A DNA stretch of 5,328 nt, taken from contig DQED01000252.1 in assembly GCA_003525525.1 (NCBI GenBank), forward strand, positions 1-5,328. The letters run 5' to 3'. Positions 4,459-5,328 of the stretch are shown one piece after another. This stretch comes from Desulfovibrio sp. (lineage in GTDB: Bacteria > Desulfobacterota > Desulfovibrionia > Desulfovibrionales > Desulfovibrionaceae). Each line of letters opens with the position of its first letter. Positions within the stretch are counted from its first letter, which is position 1. Below the pieces are notes generated by a model. It searched no databases. It had not been told where the DNA came from and was given only the letters and a program-made list of their open reading frames with translations. The position numbers and the translations under genes were made by a program.

Positions 4459-5328
4459 ATGCGACACGATATTCTCGACCTGCTCGCCGCAAGGCCGGTG
4501 CTGGCCGACGGCGCGATGGGCTCGCAGCTTGCGGCCCGGGGCCTTGCCGCGCCCTGCCTCGACCTCTGCAACATCGAAGCGCCCGATGCCGTGCGCGCCA
4601 TCCACCAGGCGTACCTGGCCGCCGGCGCGGAGGTCATCGAAACCAACACCTTCGGGGCCAACCGCAGGAAGCTCGCGCGCTGCAACCAGGCGGACAGGAC
4701 ACGGGAGATCAACCGCCAGGGCGCGCTGCTCGCCAGGGCCTGCGCCGGGTCGCGGGCCTTCGTCGCCGGCGCGATGGGGCCGGTCGGCCGGCTCGAGGAC
4801 GAGGCGGAATGGGACCGGGAGGCCGTGGCCGCGCTCTACGCGGAGCAGGCGCGGGCCCTGGCCGAAGGCGGCGCGGACCTGCTCATCCTCGAAACCTTCG
4901 CCGATCTCGAGCTCCTGCGCATCGCGCTTGGCGCGGTCAAGGCTGCCACACTCCTGCCCGTCGCCGCGCAGATGGTGTTCGGCGCGGCAGGCTCGGACCT
5001 CGGCGGCCGCGACATTGCCGCCTGTTTGCGCCTGTTGCGCGAGGAGGGCGCGGACATCGTCGGGCTCAACTGCGGCATGGGGCCCCGTGGCGCGCGCGAC
5101 ATGCTGCGCGCGGCCGGGCCCCTTCCCGGGCCGGTTTCGGTCTTTCCCAACGCCGGGTTCCCGGAGCGCCGGGGCGACAGGCTCGTCTATCCGTCTTCGC
5201 CGGAATATTTCGCGGACATGCTCATGCAGTGCGCGCAGGCCGGCGCGCGTCTGCTCGGCGGCTGCTGCGGCACCGGGCCGGAGCACATCCGCGCCCTGCA
5301 CCGGCTGCTCGCCGCCGGCAAGGTCGCG
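4459..5328 (+). CDS. Homocysteine S-methyltransferase domain protein (5' part, continues beyond window)
   Basis: The ATG at 4459 has a strong AAGGAAG site (4447-4453) five bases upstream. The first 290 codons are open to the right edge with no stop. The domain transfers a methyl group to homocysteine to form methionine. Visible landmarks are D17-GAMG at the barrel start, ETNTFGAN at 61-68, LETF near 144-147, C205 in LNCGMGP, PNAG at 230-233, and C269-C270 in GGCCGTGPEHI. C205, C269 and C270 are the three zinc-binding cysteines that activate homocysteine. Since the domain is essentially complete by residue ~285, what follows decides the full identity: methylenetetrahydrofolate reductase (YitJ-type, ~610 aa), pterin and B12 domains (MetH-type), or nothing (MmuM-type). 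The region around 36-95 reminds me most of the YitJ type, but this is from memory. It may be co-transcribed with the zinc-ribbon gene. The domain call is firm; the full architecture is unknown. Confidence 0.92.
   Translation, partial: MRHDILDLLAARPVLADGAMGSQLAARGLAAPCLDLCNIEAPDAVRAIHQAYLAAGAEVIETNTFGANRRKLARCNQADRTREINRQGALLARACAGSRAFVAGAMGPVGRLEDEAEWDREAVAALYAEQARALAEGGADLLILETFADLELLRIALGAVKAATLLPVAAQMVFGAAGSDLGGRDIAACLRLLREEGADIVGLNCGMGPRGARDMLRAAGPLPGPVSVFPNAGFPERRGDRLVYPSSPEYFADMLMQCAQAGARLLGGCCGTGPEHIRALHRLLAAGKVA

Noticed and set aside
4063..5301. A 412-codon open frame on the minus strand
   Set aside because: It is antisense to the zinc-ribbon and homocysteine methyltransferase genes, which both carry clear metal-binding motifs. 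Its composition (Arg, Ala, Gly, Pro) is that of a shadow frame.

Overview
The window (5,328 bp, strongly GC-rich, with G/C favoured at third codon positions) looks like ordinary chromosome from an anaerobic bacterium. A Desulfovibrio-like member of the Desulfovibrionaceae is my best guess. That rests on base composition, a stand-alone cobalamin-dependent (class II) ribonucleotide reductase, a 65-residue single-cluster ferredoxin of the Desulfovibrio ferredoxin I/II size class, and a radical SAM enzyme. The taxonomic placement is inference; there is no rRNA or other marker here.

Layout: (1) Positions 1-1217, minus strand: a radical SAM enzyme with a clear N-terminal CxxxCxxC cluster motif and a cysteine-rich C-terminus. 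It runs to, or just past, the left edge. (2) Positions 1218-1503: a 286-bp divergent intergenic region full of inverted repeats. It holds two copies of TTGCG-N4-CGCAA exactly 200 bp apart, a perfect 12-bp hairpin, and a hairpin followed by seven T just before nrdJ. (3) Positions 1504-3744, plus strand: nrdJ, 746 aa, complete, with its catalytic cysteines, a TSCPD-type region and a C-terminal cysteine tail. (4) Positions 3745-3802: a short convergent spacer with an 11-bp tandem repeat and two stacked hairpins, probably a shared bidirectional terminator. (5) Positions 3803-4000, minus strand: a small [4Fe-4S] ferredoxin, with a likely promoter at 4039-4066. (6) Positions 4087-4407, plus strand: a 106-aa zinc-ribbon protein with two predicted membrane helices, divergent from the ferredoxin. 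(7) Positions 4459-5328, plus strand: the first 290 codons of a homocysteine S-methyltransferase domain protein that continues past the right edge.

The genes fit a one-carbon, radical and Fe-S theme. NrdJ makes deoxynucleotides without oxygen using adenosylcobalamin. The methyltransferase makes methionine, the precursor of the SAM that the radical SAM enzyme consumes. The ferredoxin is a plausible low-potential electron carrier. Nothing in the sequence proves that they act together, and the alternating strands argue against one operon. I see no mobile elements, CRISPR arrays, tRNA or rRNA genes, and no convincing new defence or biosynthetic system. The least explained parts are the divergent regulatory region at 1218-1503 and the unassigned radical SAM enzyme.
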